Source: Fusarium oxysporum f. sp. lycopersici 4287 (lineage: Eukaryota; Ascomycota; Sordariomycetes; Hypocreales; Nectriaceae). From it: DNA of 64,000 nucleotides. The notes below the pieces were generated by a model. It did no database searches, had not been told where the DNA came from, and saw only the letters and a list, made by a program, of their open reading frames with translations. This document shows, in pieces, positions 1-10,283 of this stretch (positions are counted from its first letter, which is position 1; the number at the start of each line of letters is the position of its first letter). Made by a program: the position numbers and the translations under genes. Location: the NCBI RefSeq assembly GCF_000149955.1, contig NC_030991.1, positions 902,943 to 966,942 on the forward strand, read 5' to 3'.

Positions 1-482
1 CGTTCGGGTTTTTCGTCAAGCATTCCGAGTATTTGTTTGCTGACAGGGCTTTTAAATCTTCAATGTCGTACTTGTCTGCCAAGGTAAACATTGCCGCATG
101 AATCAATAGAATGGTAATCGTGTCTGTGCCTGTATCTTCTTCCTCGGATTCTTCAGTGTAGTCACTAGTATAGAAGAACTCCACCATCCGTCGTACCATA
201 GGCAGGGAATGAGAGTCTAGGCTATATGATCGGGTAGATGCCTCCTAGAACAATGTTTCAGTTATTACGACAATGCCACGGAGAAGCGCATGATACCTTC
301 AATTTTCCAGTGCATGCCGCGTGAAATACTGGGGAATGGCTGCAAATGATCACCCTGTGAACAGGTATGATACACCCTTCGCAAGTGAATTCAAAGTCGG
401 TAAACTCGCCATTCTCCCGCGCCCTGTCGAGCGAGTTAGGATTTCTCGTGTCCAGGAGACCAGAAGTATGGTTGTACCTCAC
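1..482 (-). CDS. BTB/POZ domain protein, 3' part outside window
   Basis: Two exons read on the minus strand: 297-482 and 1-244, joined across a 52-nt GT-AG intron (245-296). The joined reading gives a BTB/POZ fold: a 'FTDFEFTCEG..IPVHRVI' strand-helix start, 'SPVFHAACTGKLKEAS', then 'VRRMVEFFYTSDY' and 'AAMFTLADKYDIEDLKALS'. BTB proteins are dimerising adaptors, often for Cullin-3 ligases; short fungal ones like this are multicopy and mostly unstudied. The first open codon is GTG, so the true start is probably in an upstream exon that I could not place. The gene runs off the left edge. A second, decayed BTB gene lies at 41.4-42.3 kb. Confidence 0.7.
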
Positions 483-2039
483 AATGTGCTTCGCAGCCCT
501 CGTAGAAATAATTGCAGTATGGCTTGAAGATACAGTCTAATCAACAGAACGAATTCCGATCCGTGGCAAAGGTCATACCGCCGATGGGTGACCTGCGCCA
601 GCACTTGCTTACATTGGCGATTTACTACTATTTATGGTCATCCTTTCATGCTTGGCTTAGCCCTGCAGCTTCCAGCACCACCGAGAAAAGTAACATGAGA
701 TGATTTGTGAGGCTTGGAAGTTTGCGATCGGTAAACGATTACCTATTGGGTATTCGAAAAATAAACTCCCTTTCAGCAGGAGACTCAAAACCAAAAGCTT
801 CTTTTACATGCAGCATATCGTCAATTTTATGTAATAATCTAGACCTAGCTCGCAGAAATATTACCATGAATCGATAAGACTACTTGGATCATTTAATCCA
901 GGATGCCCTACACTAGAATCATTTTTATAGTTAAGCCTAGTAGTACCTGCTTGCTCGAGAAGATTGCGCAAAGTAAGATTCAGCGTAAGCAGAGAGACAA
1001 GGAATGCGGGTTTGTTGGGGGAAAAAAAGAGAAAAAAGATCAAGTCTGGTTTTACAAGCGACTGCTGGCCCGCGTAAGTAGGCCATCGAAAAAAAAACAA
1101 CCGTGATGCAATTATTGACATGCAACCAGGTGTAAGGCAATAGGTGTACTGATCAACTCAGGACACCCATGGACTAGAAGCCTCTTTTTTCTAGTATGCA
1201 GTATTGCTAGTGTCTAGGAAAAAATAGTTTATGAAGTTAACGTCTGAACTGATCCCAGACTTGCTCATTCACTGGGCAGTCTTGAGAGTTTGATAGACCG
1301 CTCGTTGATGTAGCTCTTTCCTCAAACCAACAGTATCACTACAGGGTGTCTGCTCGTATTACACAGCGGGCCATCTCGTGTCAATACGGGATATTAGACC
1401 AATGACGAACTGTTACCTCAAGTTGCATCTTAACGTAGATTTGACGTCAATTCTTCGATTAACTGATAATCCTATGTGACAATGGCAAGGCCTGCTGGAA
1501 TCATAAGTCACTTGAACTAGAACTAATGCTCACAACTTCAATCCATTCCTTTGAGACGGCTTAGAACAGCAGTAGTCAAATATTATGGAACGAAGTGTTT
1601 TATGGCTGATGGAACGTCCAGAGATGCCGTAAAGGGTAAATTGTCCCCTGCGAGGCATGGGGCGCATCATACCAATGGTAGATGCCTACGTGACACTGCG
1701 CGATTGGGTTTGAGTGTAGGTTAGGCGATGTTACGATGGCTTGCATGGATGTGGGCGCCTCGAATATAGCAGGCCCATTTCAAACGTAGCTTCCCATTTT
1801 AAGCCCCTTCGCACGTTTCGCGTCACAATGTCAGCCACCTAGTAAAGCATCTAGTCAGTGGCGGTGCTCCTTGTGAGATGGGGCCGCGATATCTACGTCC
1901 TGTAAAAGTGCGGACCAGACCGAAGGAACATCTTACACCTGGACAGTGCGGCTAGAAAGAAATCGGTAAAGGCGCCCTTCATCCAATAAAGTGCCGCCAT
2001 TGGCAATACGAAGAGACACCGTATTAAAACAAAATACTG
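483..2039. other. Intergenic, no gene seen
   Basis: Short open frames only, none with recognisable protein character. Probably old TE-derived or decayed DNA lying upstream of the LINE tail. Confidence 0.5.
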
Positions 2040-2835
2040 AAAACTGAGAAAGGTGTAGGATAAGCTGCCGTGCTTACGATCCGAAACCCTCGCCAGCAGT
2101 CCGGCCAAGAATATGTTGGATGCATATATGATTCTATTAACTCGTTAAAGGTCAAGCGGAATGTAGTGGCTGTCGTACGGATACCCAACAGTGCTCAACA
2201 CAGGCTCTTGAAGATGGCTAAGAAGCGCGAGCTGCAAGCCGAGAAGGTGTCGCCCCGGCCCGGAAGTTTCCCAGGGTGTGATCGACGACCTTGAACATAG
2301 CTCAATCAGGTGAGCATACTAGGAAACAGCTACCAGATAACGTCGGGAGGTTTTCAAAGAAGGTCGATGCCGCACTCCCAGGCAAGCACACCCGACTGCT
2401 CTACGATGGCTTGTTACGGAGAGAAGTCAACGTGCTATCACAGCTCAGGACAGGCATGGCCAGACTGAACGGGTATCTCTTCCGATCAGAGTAGCAGCGT
2501 CACAGAAATGCGTATGCGGGCAAGCGATAGAGACAGTAGAGCACTTGCTCATTCGATGCATGAAATGGACAGCGCATAGGTCTGAAATGTTGCAGTGCAC
2601 GGAGACATTGAGAGGAAACCTCTCGTTCTACCTAGGAGGAAAATCACCACCAGATGACGCAAAGCAGACGCCAAACATGCAGGCAGCCCAGGCAGCTATA
2701 CGATTTGCAATGGCCACAGGCTGACTCGACACACAATACTGAAACCAGGTTGCAAGAATCTCACCTACTTACTCTTACTAACCTACTTGCACTAAACACC
2801 AAACACCCGGTCTCATACAAGCGGATGTCGCTTCA
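2040..2835 (+). mobile_element. Tad-like LINE, 5'-truncated 3' end (RNase H region and C-terminal zinc motif)
   Basis: Three frames joined by frameshifts read as the last part of a LINE ORF2. 2070-2290 is RNase H-like ('QSGQEYVGCIYDSIN'). 2291-2492 contains 'GKHTRLLYDGLLRRE' and 'LSQLRTGMARLNGYLFR'. About 2510-2720 contains the cysteine motif 'CVCGQAIETVEHLLIRC' and 'GNLSFYLGGK'. These are signatures of fungal Tad/I-type non-LTR retrotransposons. Only the 3' end is present, as expected for a 5'-truncated insertion, and it is dead through at least two frameshifts. The 3' tail (2740-2835) is non-coding and I see no clear poly(A). Confidence 0.75.
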
Positions 2836-3435
2836 GCCCCCGTAGATAGGACGTTGAACACTTGAAGAATAGCCTTCAAGCTAGTTCGCTGGCTATGATA
2901 GTAAATCACGGGATAACGCAGAGAGCAATAGGGTAGAAGGAAAAGCACAATCGAGGAACAGGCGCATTATGGGCTCGAGGAGGCCTATTTCAATTCATAT
3001 GGTGAAAAGCAAAGTACAGTCTGGGCTCTAGGAAATGCGGGCACAGATTGAGCAACGGGTAGCACAGCATGGGCTTGGGGCGAAGAGGACGAAAATCAGG
3101 CAATGTGCGTAAGCATTAGTGATTAGTGCCCTATCGGCCAAAATAAGCCGCCGAGCGTAATGAATTGTATTGTACCCATCCCTATCCCTCCACGCATTAC
3201 TGATGTAGTTTTAGGAAGAGAAAGAGGAAGAGTGGTAATTGAACTCCACCCGCGATGCAAATATCGATGGAACATGTGGACCCGATATGGCAACCAATTT
3301 AACGATACTGTTTTCTTTTTTGCTCTTATCGAACGAACGCACATGCCAACTCTGGCCCCTTCGACCATCTTAGATATCTTTTCAAACTCGTCACATGAAA
3401 AGGCCAAAACACAGAACCCGAAGCTCAACATTGAT
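2836..3435. other. Intergenic, no gene seen
   Basis: No convincing coding region. A long minus-strand open frame crosses 3123-3701 but starts at a non-ATG codon and has no protein-like character over most of its length. Confidence 0.45.
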
Positions 3436-3439
3436 TTTT

Positions 3440-3575
3440 GATCCCGTCCGCCGTCAAGTGGCGGCAGGTGTCGCACTTCTCCTCGCCCACCTCGCAGCTG
3501 TCTCGATCCAGGACCACACATCGGCAAGACCGACCCGCAACGTAGTCGTCTATATCCGGACGCGACTGTGACTGA
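3440..3575 (-). pseudogene. Scrap of a RecQ-like (telomere-linked type) helicase
   Basis: In one minus frame the sequence reads 'CRCVVLDRDSC' followed by 'EVGEEKCDTCR'. This resembles the cysteine cluster C-terminal to the helicase core of the multicopy RecQ-like helicases common in Fusarium subtelomeres and accessory regions. Only about 45 codons are readable and a stop follows. No helicase motifs I-VI are visible nearby. Family assignment is from memory of the motif style only. Confidence 0.35.
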
Positions 3576-3672
3576 TGGGACCTCGCCGTCTTCCCCATGC
3601 CAGATCAGCGTGCCTCCACTCGCCGTTTCGCGACCGGATGTTTTCCTTGAAGCGTGACTTGACTCCATCGCG

Positions 3673-4068
3673 TCATTTCTCTTTGTCAGCTGCAAGGTCA
3701 ACCGCGCTTGCTTCGTTCGTGACGACCTGTGCTTGTGGTTCAGACCCTAGGGCCAGTTGTGGGATGTCCTTGACATCTATCCCGTTTGTTGTACCTGTCC
3801 AGGACGCGAGCGTCGGATGCAGTTCACGGTTGGCGGAATAAAAAACCCCTGCGACCTGATATGCACCCGTGTGATCTGGTTTCAAAAATTCCACACAATG
3901 TTGTTGTTCAGACCACATTGTGTAACAACCTGGATGTTGATTTCTCGCACGTTTAAATGCTTCTTCAAGTCGTTGTCTGGGAGATTTTTGTCTTTGAATT
4001 GGCTTCTTCCTGTGCTTTTTAGCAGCTGGCTTTTGCTCGGTGAGTGATGACATTGTTGGTGGCTCCAT
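3673..4068 (-). CDS. Hypothetical basic protein, 131 aa
   Basis: ATG-initiated intronless frame. The first 35 residues are very basic ('KKHRKKPIQRQKSPRQR'), a possible nuclear localisation signal. The middle has 'CYTMWSEQQHCVEFL' and 'GVFYSANREL'. No family recognised. An AT-rich, TATA-like stretch lies about 30-40 nt upstream of the ATG (around 4100-4110). It may be the N-terminal remnant of a longer gene, because the RecQ-like scrap follows in the same orientation. Confidence 0.4.
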   Translation of the reverse strand: MEPPTMSSLTEQKPAAKKHRKKPIQRQKSPRQRLEEAFKRARNQHPGCYTMWSEQQHCVEFLKPDHTGAYQVAGVFYSANRELHPTLASWTGTTNGIDVKDIPQLALGSEPQAQVVTNEASAVDLAADKEK

Positions 4069-5240
4069 TGGTCTCGAAGTTTGGGTTAACCCCCCGATAT
4101 TATAAATACAGTTGAGGGAAATGTGTGTATTGACGGATGCGTAGCTAAAAGGAATCGGACAGAGCGGCAGGTTGAAATACTAAATAAATGCCTCAGGCAT
4201 ATCCTGACCCCGCAAGCCCTCGGCTCGTCTGCCATCGGGGCTGTTGTGGCTGCAGCCGATCAAACAAGCCGTCAATGCGGTCTTCGACAAGGGTTTCAAT
4301 TAAAACCAAAAACGGGAATGGATCGACGCAGCTTTCTCTTTCCCTAGAAGAGGAGATAACGTAGATCACCAACCAGGGTCCCTGGTCCTCCCGCTCCGCG
4401 TCGAAGCCAAGGCCTGAGACTTCAACGCGATAGAATCGAACGATTCGAGACTCAAAGCTAGCTGGCTACCTGTTGCCCTATACACATCCTCGTTACAGAG
4501 TATCTCGATTGACAAACGTGCTGCTTAATCTCGCAGGGTCTTACCTGCCAATTCATCTGCTTGCTTGTTACAAAACGTAGATATCGACGCAACCCGGAGA
4601 AAAAGAACCGTCAATGTTGACATTCGCATTGCGCATCTCCTCAGTGCTCACAAGCTTCAAGCGGGTCACGACAATGGGTCTAGACCAATCAGAGTTCTCG
4701 TCAGTGGCGATACCTTATCCTATGCTATCTTCCGCCCGAGGCGTAAGTAGACACAATACAGGCGGCGCCCTAGAGTGGAGTCCTTATCGATAAGCGAACA
4801 AATTCTAAATGCGGTAAACCATGGACCTGCCATTACGTCATGCCGAGCTTGACCCGAATTGCGTGTATCGCTGACGGTCAAGAGCCATTTCATTCGCCTC
4901 CACATCGACCAGACACCCTTCACACGTTGGCCTGTCTTTTTCCCATTCTCGGGCCTATTGAATGACGTACAGACTACTCTACTCCGCCGAAAAAGGCTGA
5001 GAGACGCTGAAGTCGGTTTCCCTCCTCCGGATTCGAACCGACTTGCCTCCGTGAGGCCGCCCAGGGCGGGGTTGTTTGTTGTTGGGAAATCAATCGGTTA
5101 AACAACGGCAGACCCGGGTACCTCGGAGTGTCCTTAATATTCGAGGCCGCAACTAGCCCGGGGTCATCTCTCAAAACTCCGAAGTCGACACCACACACCC
5201 CGAAGCCGAGACGCTCTGGGCGTCCCATACGGCGCACGCG
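4069..5240. other. Intergenic; upstream region of the kinase-like gene
   Basis: No credible gene. Several overlapping short frames in all registers. A tRNA B-box-like string at about 5030-5042 (minus strand) could not be folded into a tRNA. Confidence 0.5.
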
Positions 5241-7514
5241 ATGTCGGACCATCGTCGAGAGATCGAGCGGCTCCAGCGCGAGAACGAGGAGCTCAGGCGC
5301 GAGAAAGAGGAGCTCAGGCGCGAGAAAGAGGCAGAGCGACGCAAGAACCAGAGGACTACACTGGAAGAATATCTATACAATTGCCACTTCCACCTCTACA
5401 AGAAACTCGCCCTCGCTGACAAATCCAAGTCCTCAACGGGATTCACGAAGGTCGAGGGTAAATACTATCCTAAGTGGCTTCGTCCCTGGACCAGTTTCAC
5501 GAACACCCAGCGACAAGATCACTTTGAAGCAATCAGGAGCGTCTGTGGAGAGAGGCGACTCTTCCATCAAGAGAGTACGACTAGAGATCTAGGATCGACG
5601 ATCCATCGTAAACGGGCAGGCAACGAGAATGCTGTCGATCATTTTGAGAAGCTTGCTGTGGAAGATCCTGTCTGGGAAATCCTGCGTCCCGTCTGGGACA
5701 ACGAGGAGTTGTGCAAGGAATATCGGTGTATGGGACTACGATTCAGCAACAACATCCGGGATTTCACGCAACCGAGCGATGGTGTTCTGGTTGGGGAGGA
5801 GGACCTGAGCGAGGAAAGGCCGGAGCGACGGCGGCGGACCGGACCGAACAAGCGAGTGGCGTCCGATCAGAGAGTCAAGCCCCCGGCGACGAAACCTGAC
5901 GGAGCGGGTGTCCGTACACGCTTGGGCGGAGATGAGAGCCTAGCGTTCGTCTATGACTACAAGGCAGCCCACAAGGTGGCGTTAGAGCGCCTGAAGCCGG
6001 CCGTTGTGAAGGAGACGTTGTTTATGGAGGTAATGGAGCGGATCAACAGCAACAAGTCTCTGAGCGATGCCGAGCTTCGGGGACAAGACAGGGCGGAAGA
6101 ACTGGTTGCCATGGCGCTGACGCAGGTCTTCGACTACATGGTAAGGTATGGGGTTGCATATGGCTACATTGCTGCCGGCGAGTCTTTATTATACCTTCAT
6201 ATCGACCGAGCCAACCCGCAGACGCTGTATTGCCATCCGTGCGTGCCGGATGAGGACGTGGGCGAAGCGTCAGACGGGGATTGGGCCGACGATAAGGTGT
6301 CCTATACGGCAACGGCTCAGCTGGCTAGCTTTTGCCTATTGAGTCTCCGATCTGAAGCTCTCAAAGGAGCTTCACTCGATGCGGCGTTGCGGAAGGCTGA
6401 GGCAGCACTGAAAAAATGGAGGGAGCCGTACGACGATGCGGCGCGTCTTTTAGGGGCGGAGGATACGAACTCGTCCTCGGCGTCGTCATCGCAAGCGACG
6501 GAAGGCTCGGAGTTCATGTCTAGCGCGGTCCCGGCCAGCCGAGAGGTCTCGTTGCGGTCAAGGCCGTCCTGCAGGTCCACGGCAGTGCTTCGTGGAGACG
6601 AGGCGGACGAAGAAGACGACGGGCTGGACGGCAATCTATACCGATCTCGGGCAAGGACGGACGTCAGCAAACGGAAAGAAGGCCCATCGAGCGGCAGCTC
6701 CGAGGGGGGAGAGGAGGAGGAGGATGCCGAGATGTCCGAGTCGGCACCTGTCAAGCAATACTGCACGCAGGCCTGCCTGTTGGGCCTCAAGAGAGGCTTG
6801 GATCTTGACAGCAACTGCCCCAACGTGCTCTCGCATCGGTCCACTGAAGGTGGCACCCGGCACCCCATCGACGCCCATGACTTCGCCCGCCTCGTGGGCG
6901 AGCGGCTCCGCAAGAACCCGTATCGAGACTGCGAGGCGTTGGACGGCTGGGGCAAGATGGGAGCGACAGGCGTCCTCTTCAAGCTGGAGCTGGCGCCGTA
7001 CGGGTACACGTTTGTGGGAAAGGGAACGCTGTTGCTGCATCTTCGCCGCCTGGAGCACGAGAGCCAGATCTACGCGCGGCTCGACAGGATCCAGGGCGAG
7101 GTGGTACCGGTACACCTGGGACTCGCGCGACTAGACCGGGGCTACATACTCCCTGGCGGGGCCAGGGTCTCCCACATGATGCTGATGTCGTGGTGCGGGG
7201 AGACGATGGCGAACACGGTGGCCGCGGGCGCTGGCGCTGGCGCGGCGGACCTAGCGGCGGAAGTGCGGCGTTCGTCGCAGGCCGTCTGGGCTGAGGGCGT
7301 CGACCACGGCGACGAGCACGAGGCCAACCGGCTTTGGAACGACGAGCGCCGCCGCGTCATGCTCATCGACTTCGACCGCGCCACCCTTCGTCCTAATCTC
7401 AAACACAACCAGCTTGTCAAGGTATCCGGGAAGAAGAGGAAACGGCAGGGAGATGAATTTGGGAATTACAACCGGAAACGTGGTTTCCGACAATATCACC
7501 TGCAGTCAGTGTAG
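5241..7514 (+). CDS. Protein kinase-like (PKL fold) protein with N-terminal coiled coil
   Basis: Intact, intronless, 757 aa from an ATG. Residues 1-40 are a charged coiled coil ('RLQRENEELRREKEELRREK'). A middle domain (about 40-180 and 230-400) is not recognised; 400-500 is acidic and serine-rich. The C-terminal part is kinase-like: candidate lysine in 'YTFVGKGT', candidate helix-C glutamate in 'LRRLEHESQIYARL', catalytic loop 'HGDEHEANRLW' (about residue 689) and metal-binding 'LIDFDRA' (about 709), then a basic tail with 'GKKRKRQGDEF'. The HGD..N and DFD residues are present, so activity is possible, though the glycine loop is unusual. Such proteins form an expanded, often misnamed family in Fusarium. 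Substrate unknown. High G+C at the 3' half contrasts with flanking DNA. Confidence 0.8.
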   Translation: MSDHRREIERLQRENEELRREKEELRREKEAERRKNQRTTLEEYLYNCHFHLYKKLALADKSKSSTGFTKVEGKYYPKWLRPWTSFTNTQRQDHFEAIRSVCGERRLFHQESTTRDLGSTIHRKRAGNENAVDHFEKLAVEDPVWEILRPVWDNEELCKEYRCMGLRFSNNIRDFTQPSDGVLVGEEDLSEERPERRRRTGPNKRVASDQRVKPPATKPDGAGVRTRLGGDESLAFVYDYKAAHKVALERLKPAVVKETLFMEVMERINSNKSLSDAELRGQDRAEELVAMALTQVFDYMVRYGVAYGYIAAGESLLYLHIDRANPQTLYCHPCVPDEDVGEASDGDWADDKVSYTATAQLASFCLLSLRSEALKGASLDAALRKAEAALKKWREPYDDAARLLGAEDTNSSSASSSQATEGSEFMSSAVPASREVSLRSRPSCRSTAVLRGDEADEEDDGLDGNLYRSRARTDVSKRKEGPSSGSSEGGEEEEDAEMSESAPVKQYCTQACLLGLKRGLDLDSNCPNVLSHRSTEGGTRHPIDAHDFARLVGERLRKNPYRDCEALDGWGKMGATGVLFKLELAPYGYTFVGKGTLLLHLRRLEHESQIYARLDRIQGEVVPVHLGLARLDRGYILPGGARVSHMMLMSWCGETMANTVAAGAGAGAADLAAEVRRSSQAVWAEGVDHGDEHEANRLWNDERRRVMLIDFDRATLRPNLKHNQLVKVSGKKRKRQGDEFGNYNRKRGFRQYHLQSV

Positions 7515-8429
7515 CAGCCATTGCTCTATTTTTGTTCCTCTTTCTGAACAGTATGGTGCATGAAACGGTCTGGAGCCTCCGAGCAGATTACCGAGATGAA
7601 GGATGCGAGGACTAGACCTGGGTAATCGTGATTGTATATGCTGTCGGAGTTGCTTTGCGGTGCTTGGTAACCCTAGCGGAGCAAGGAATTCTAGAACATA
7701 GTTTATACTACCTTAGTGGCCGGCACTGCGGCAAGAACGGCATCAATGATGCTCCTTTTTTGGCCCAAATGTCGAGGCCCTTTGCGGTAAGATGCAGATG
7801 CTTCGTTCTAACCGATCCAGACCCCAGGGCCGCTTGTACTCGTCTCTGACCGAACTACGAAGTACTTTTTCGTCATGAACTCCTAGCAAAAAAAGGCCGA
7901 CCAGACGTCCAAGGCGTTTCTGAGAACGTGACGAATACTGGTATGTCGTGGCGCGTTCGGCCAAAGGTTTCTTGCCAACGAGTGCGGCGCATTCATTTCG
8001 TCAATAACTCCTTTGCCAGTACACCATCGCCGAGGGGTCTTTCGCTTGATTGCTTTCTCAGATGTTCACACTCCTCGGAGAATGACTGCTGAGCGGTGTT
8101 CTTGACAGAATCTGGCGCCGCTCGTAGCCTGCCCGCTATCGTCTCGCTACAGCAAGTAAACACCTCAAGCCTTCTTAACCGCGCTGCTTACAGTGACTGC
8201 AGAATCTTTTCACAATGGCCTTCAGGATCGCTAAGGAACTGTTCGACATCTTCGGTTCCCAGTGTCACATTCCACTTCCTTGTATTATCAATCCCCTGCC
8301 AAGTATTGCTGTCCTCGACACTGTTGCCGACACTCTTGCACAGCCGTGCTGTGACCTGACCATTGACTCTCACGTTGACAGACTTGCTAATCAACCAACG
8401 GCTTTCAATATTGCTGCAATATTATTGAG
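7515..8429. other. Intergenic, no gene seen
   Basis: Small frames on both strands (7743-7964 minus, 8096-8478 plus, 8188-8394 minus) show no family features. Confidence 0.45.
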
Positions 8430-8575
8430 TCAATTCAATTCGTTGTGTTCTTCTTCAGACACTGTACCAACTATCTGACATCTTCTTGCATTATGACTGG
8501 TCTTGCCGCATGTTCCACAACGCACCACAAAAGCGTTGGATAAGCAGCGGGATGTCCAGCCGGTCTGGATCCAAA
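8430..8575 (-). pseudogene. C-terminal scrap of a pogo/Fot-type transposase (zinc-knuckle tail)
   Basis: The minus strand reads 'VVRCGTCGKTSHNARRCQ' and then 'EEEHNELN' before a stop. The same CxxC..H..C tail ends the pogo pseudogene at 14.2 kb ('CGVCGRTVHNARSCQ'). The rest of the transposase is missing, so this is a relic of the same or a sister family. Confidence 0.6.
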
Positions 8576-9401
8576 CACGACAACCGAGCTTGCAATCAAC
8601 GCAAAATGTCGAAGCGAGTAGTCACTACCGTAACTTGGCATATAAAGGGAGTTCTTAAGATATAATAGTTATCGTTCAAAGGTTTGCCAATTCAATGCTG
8701 AGCTGGTGAGGATGAGGAAGCAGAATCAAGCTGCGACCCTTCTCATCTTGGAAAGCAAGCTAGGATCGTCTGGAAATAAACCCGAACTCCATATCGACTA
8801 AGTTCTTTAAATCAGACTCAAAGTAATAAAAATCGCGCAACCCAGGTTTGGTGGAGGATAGTCTGCGGATAATACCTAGGATATTAATTGAACAGTGCGA
8901 TTACAGACAGACGCCGAGAATGTATGTTGGTCTGAAGGGTCATGCTGGTCGCCGATCCACCTAGAACGGACCATCAGTCATTGAGGCTGGTTCTGCTGAG
9001 ATACAGTGAATGATCTTCACAGCCATCTTAACGACGGAATAAAATCTGAATTGCTACAAACACAATCGATGGAAACATAAGCAGTATCACCGTCTACCGC
9101 CAATCATTGAGTCAGTAGCGTGGCTGATTGTGGCGCCACAGCCCCGTATCAACGCGTTGCTGATGGTCAACGCGCCTGCGCTCAACTCGCGACCAGCATC
9201 TGCAGTGACGAAATAGTGCAATCGCTAAAACTAAGCTCGGCGTGCAGAATTACGACAAAGTCAATCGTGCTATCGCGGTTCGGGCTTCATCGTCACGGTA
9301 TGCCAAACAAAGGTATTCTCACCTTTATCGCCCATGTCGCGTGTGCTGACTGACCAGATCCTTACGACTTTCCAGCTTCGCCATTGAGGTCTCGAGACGC
9401 C
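8576..9401. other. Intergenic, upstream region of the chromodomain gene
   Basis: No gene recognised. The interval between the transposase relic and the chromodomain gene is presumably its promoter and 5' UTR. Confidence 0.45.
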
Positions 9402-10100
9402 ATGCCTGCCAATACTCCTTCTAAGGAAGATGGTCTGGTTCATCGCAAAAAGTCTGATACTATTAGCGATTCTCCTGTTTTAAGATCTGGCACTGTTCGT
9501 ACCAGTACTTCTAAAGGTACTCCCAGAGTCCCCGCCGAGCAGTGCGGTGTCACACCCCGTGCCAAACACGCCGAACACGCCAAACCCAAAAGCACCAAGC
9601 CTCAGCCCAACGGTGACTCGCCTGAAGAGGCCAATCCCGGCTTTAGAGAAGACGTCGCGATTGACGAATTCGTCGATCATCGCGTCGACACCGACAACTC
9701 GACCGTCGACATCCAGGTCAAGTGGGAGGGCGGCGAGACAACCTGGGAATCAGAATGGAGTCTACAGGAGCAGGTTCCCACGCTTGTCTTCAAATACTGG
9801 GATAAGCTCGGCGGTCGCGAGGCTGCTACCAACCTCGACATCTACCACGCCTTCAACATTCTCAAGCGCACCGCTCATCCCGGCAAGTCCAAGGGTGACA
9901 AATACAAGTACCAGGTGCAGTGGGTTGGATATCGCGCCGCCGATTCAACCTGGGAGCAGGAGTCCAAGCTGCGCAAGATTGCTCCCAGTGAGTTGGAGAA
10001 GTTCGAAGCTAAGCAGTTGGCCAGCGGTGCCTCGACCGAGAAGCGCAAGACTACGCGTGGACCTGGACGACCTCGCAAGAATCGCCGAGTGGGGGATTAA
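9402..10100 (+). CDS. Double-chromodomain, AT-hook protein (HP1-like chromatin reader)
   Basis: Intact, intronless, 232 aa from the ATG at 9402; an upstream TTG in frame is unlikely to be used. Residues 1-80 are low-complexity and basic. A first, degenerate chromodomain is at about 84-135 ('VDIQVKWEGGETTWESEW'). A second, classical one is at about 148-202 ('YKYQVQWVGYRAADSTWE'), with the Y/W residues expected for a methyl-lysine cage. An AT-hook ('RGPGRPRKNRR') is at 219-229. Chromodomains bind methylated histone tails, and the AT-hook binds A/T-rich minor groove, as in RIP-mutated DNA. The tandem arrangement differs from standard HP1 (chromo plus chromoshadow); the first domain may play the dimerisation role. 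Its position among TEs and near a KMT6-type methyltransferase suggests a heterochromatin role, which is inference. Confidence 0.85.
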   Translation: MPANTPSKEDGLVHRKKSDTISDSPVLRSGTVRTSTSKGTPRVPAEQCGVTPRAKHAEHAKPKSTKPQPNGDSPEEANPGFREDVAIDEFVDHRVDTDNSTVDIQVKWEGGETTWESEWSLQEQVPTLVFKYWDKLGGREAATNLDIYHAFNILKRTAHPGKSKGDKYKYQVQWVGYRAADSTWEQESKLRKIAPSELEKFEAKQLASGASTEKRKTTRGPGRPRKNRRVGD

Positions 10101-10243
10101 GTGATGCACAGGTAACATGCATGTAGAGCGTAGGTGTACGAACGAACACGATCGATAATGGTTTTCATTCTATTTGGCTCGACAATACATTCGTTTAATC
10201 AGTTCTCGCGTGCTCCTCTTTGGCCTTGGCAATGTGAGAAATG

Positions 10244-10283
10244 GGCGGTCCAGTCCAGTCCAGGGTGTCTGGACTGGACCGCC
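10244..10283. repeat. Perfect 15-bp inverted repeat, 10-nt spacer
   Basis: Left arm 10244-10258 (GGCGGTCCAGTCCAG) and right arm 10269-10283 are exact reverse complements. TCCAG/CTGGA repeats are typical of hAT subterminal regions, so this may mark the left end of the decayed hAT element that follows. No matching 8-bp target duplication was found. Confidence 0.7.

Noticed and set aside
3123..3701. 192-codon minus-strand open frame
   Set aside because: Starts at TTG and only a short stretch in a different frame resembles a RecQ-like cysteine motif.
5028..5045. tRNA-like B box (minus-strand GGTTCGAATCC)
   Set aside because: No A box at the right distance and the acceptor ends do not pair; no cloverleaf could be drawn.
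6317..7115. Long antisense and alternate-frame open readings over the kinase-like gene
   Set aside because: Products of high G+C codon bias in the real gene; serine/arginine-rich nonsense without domains.
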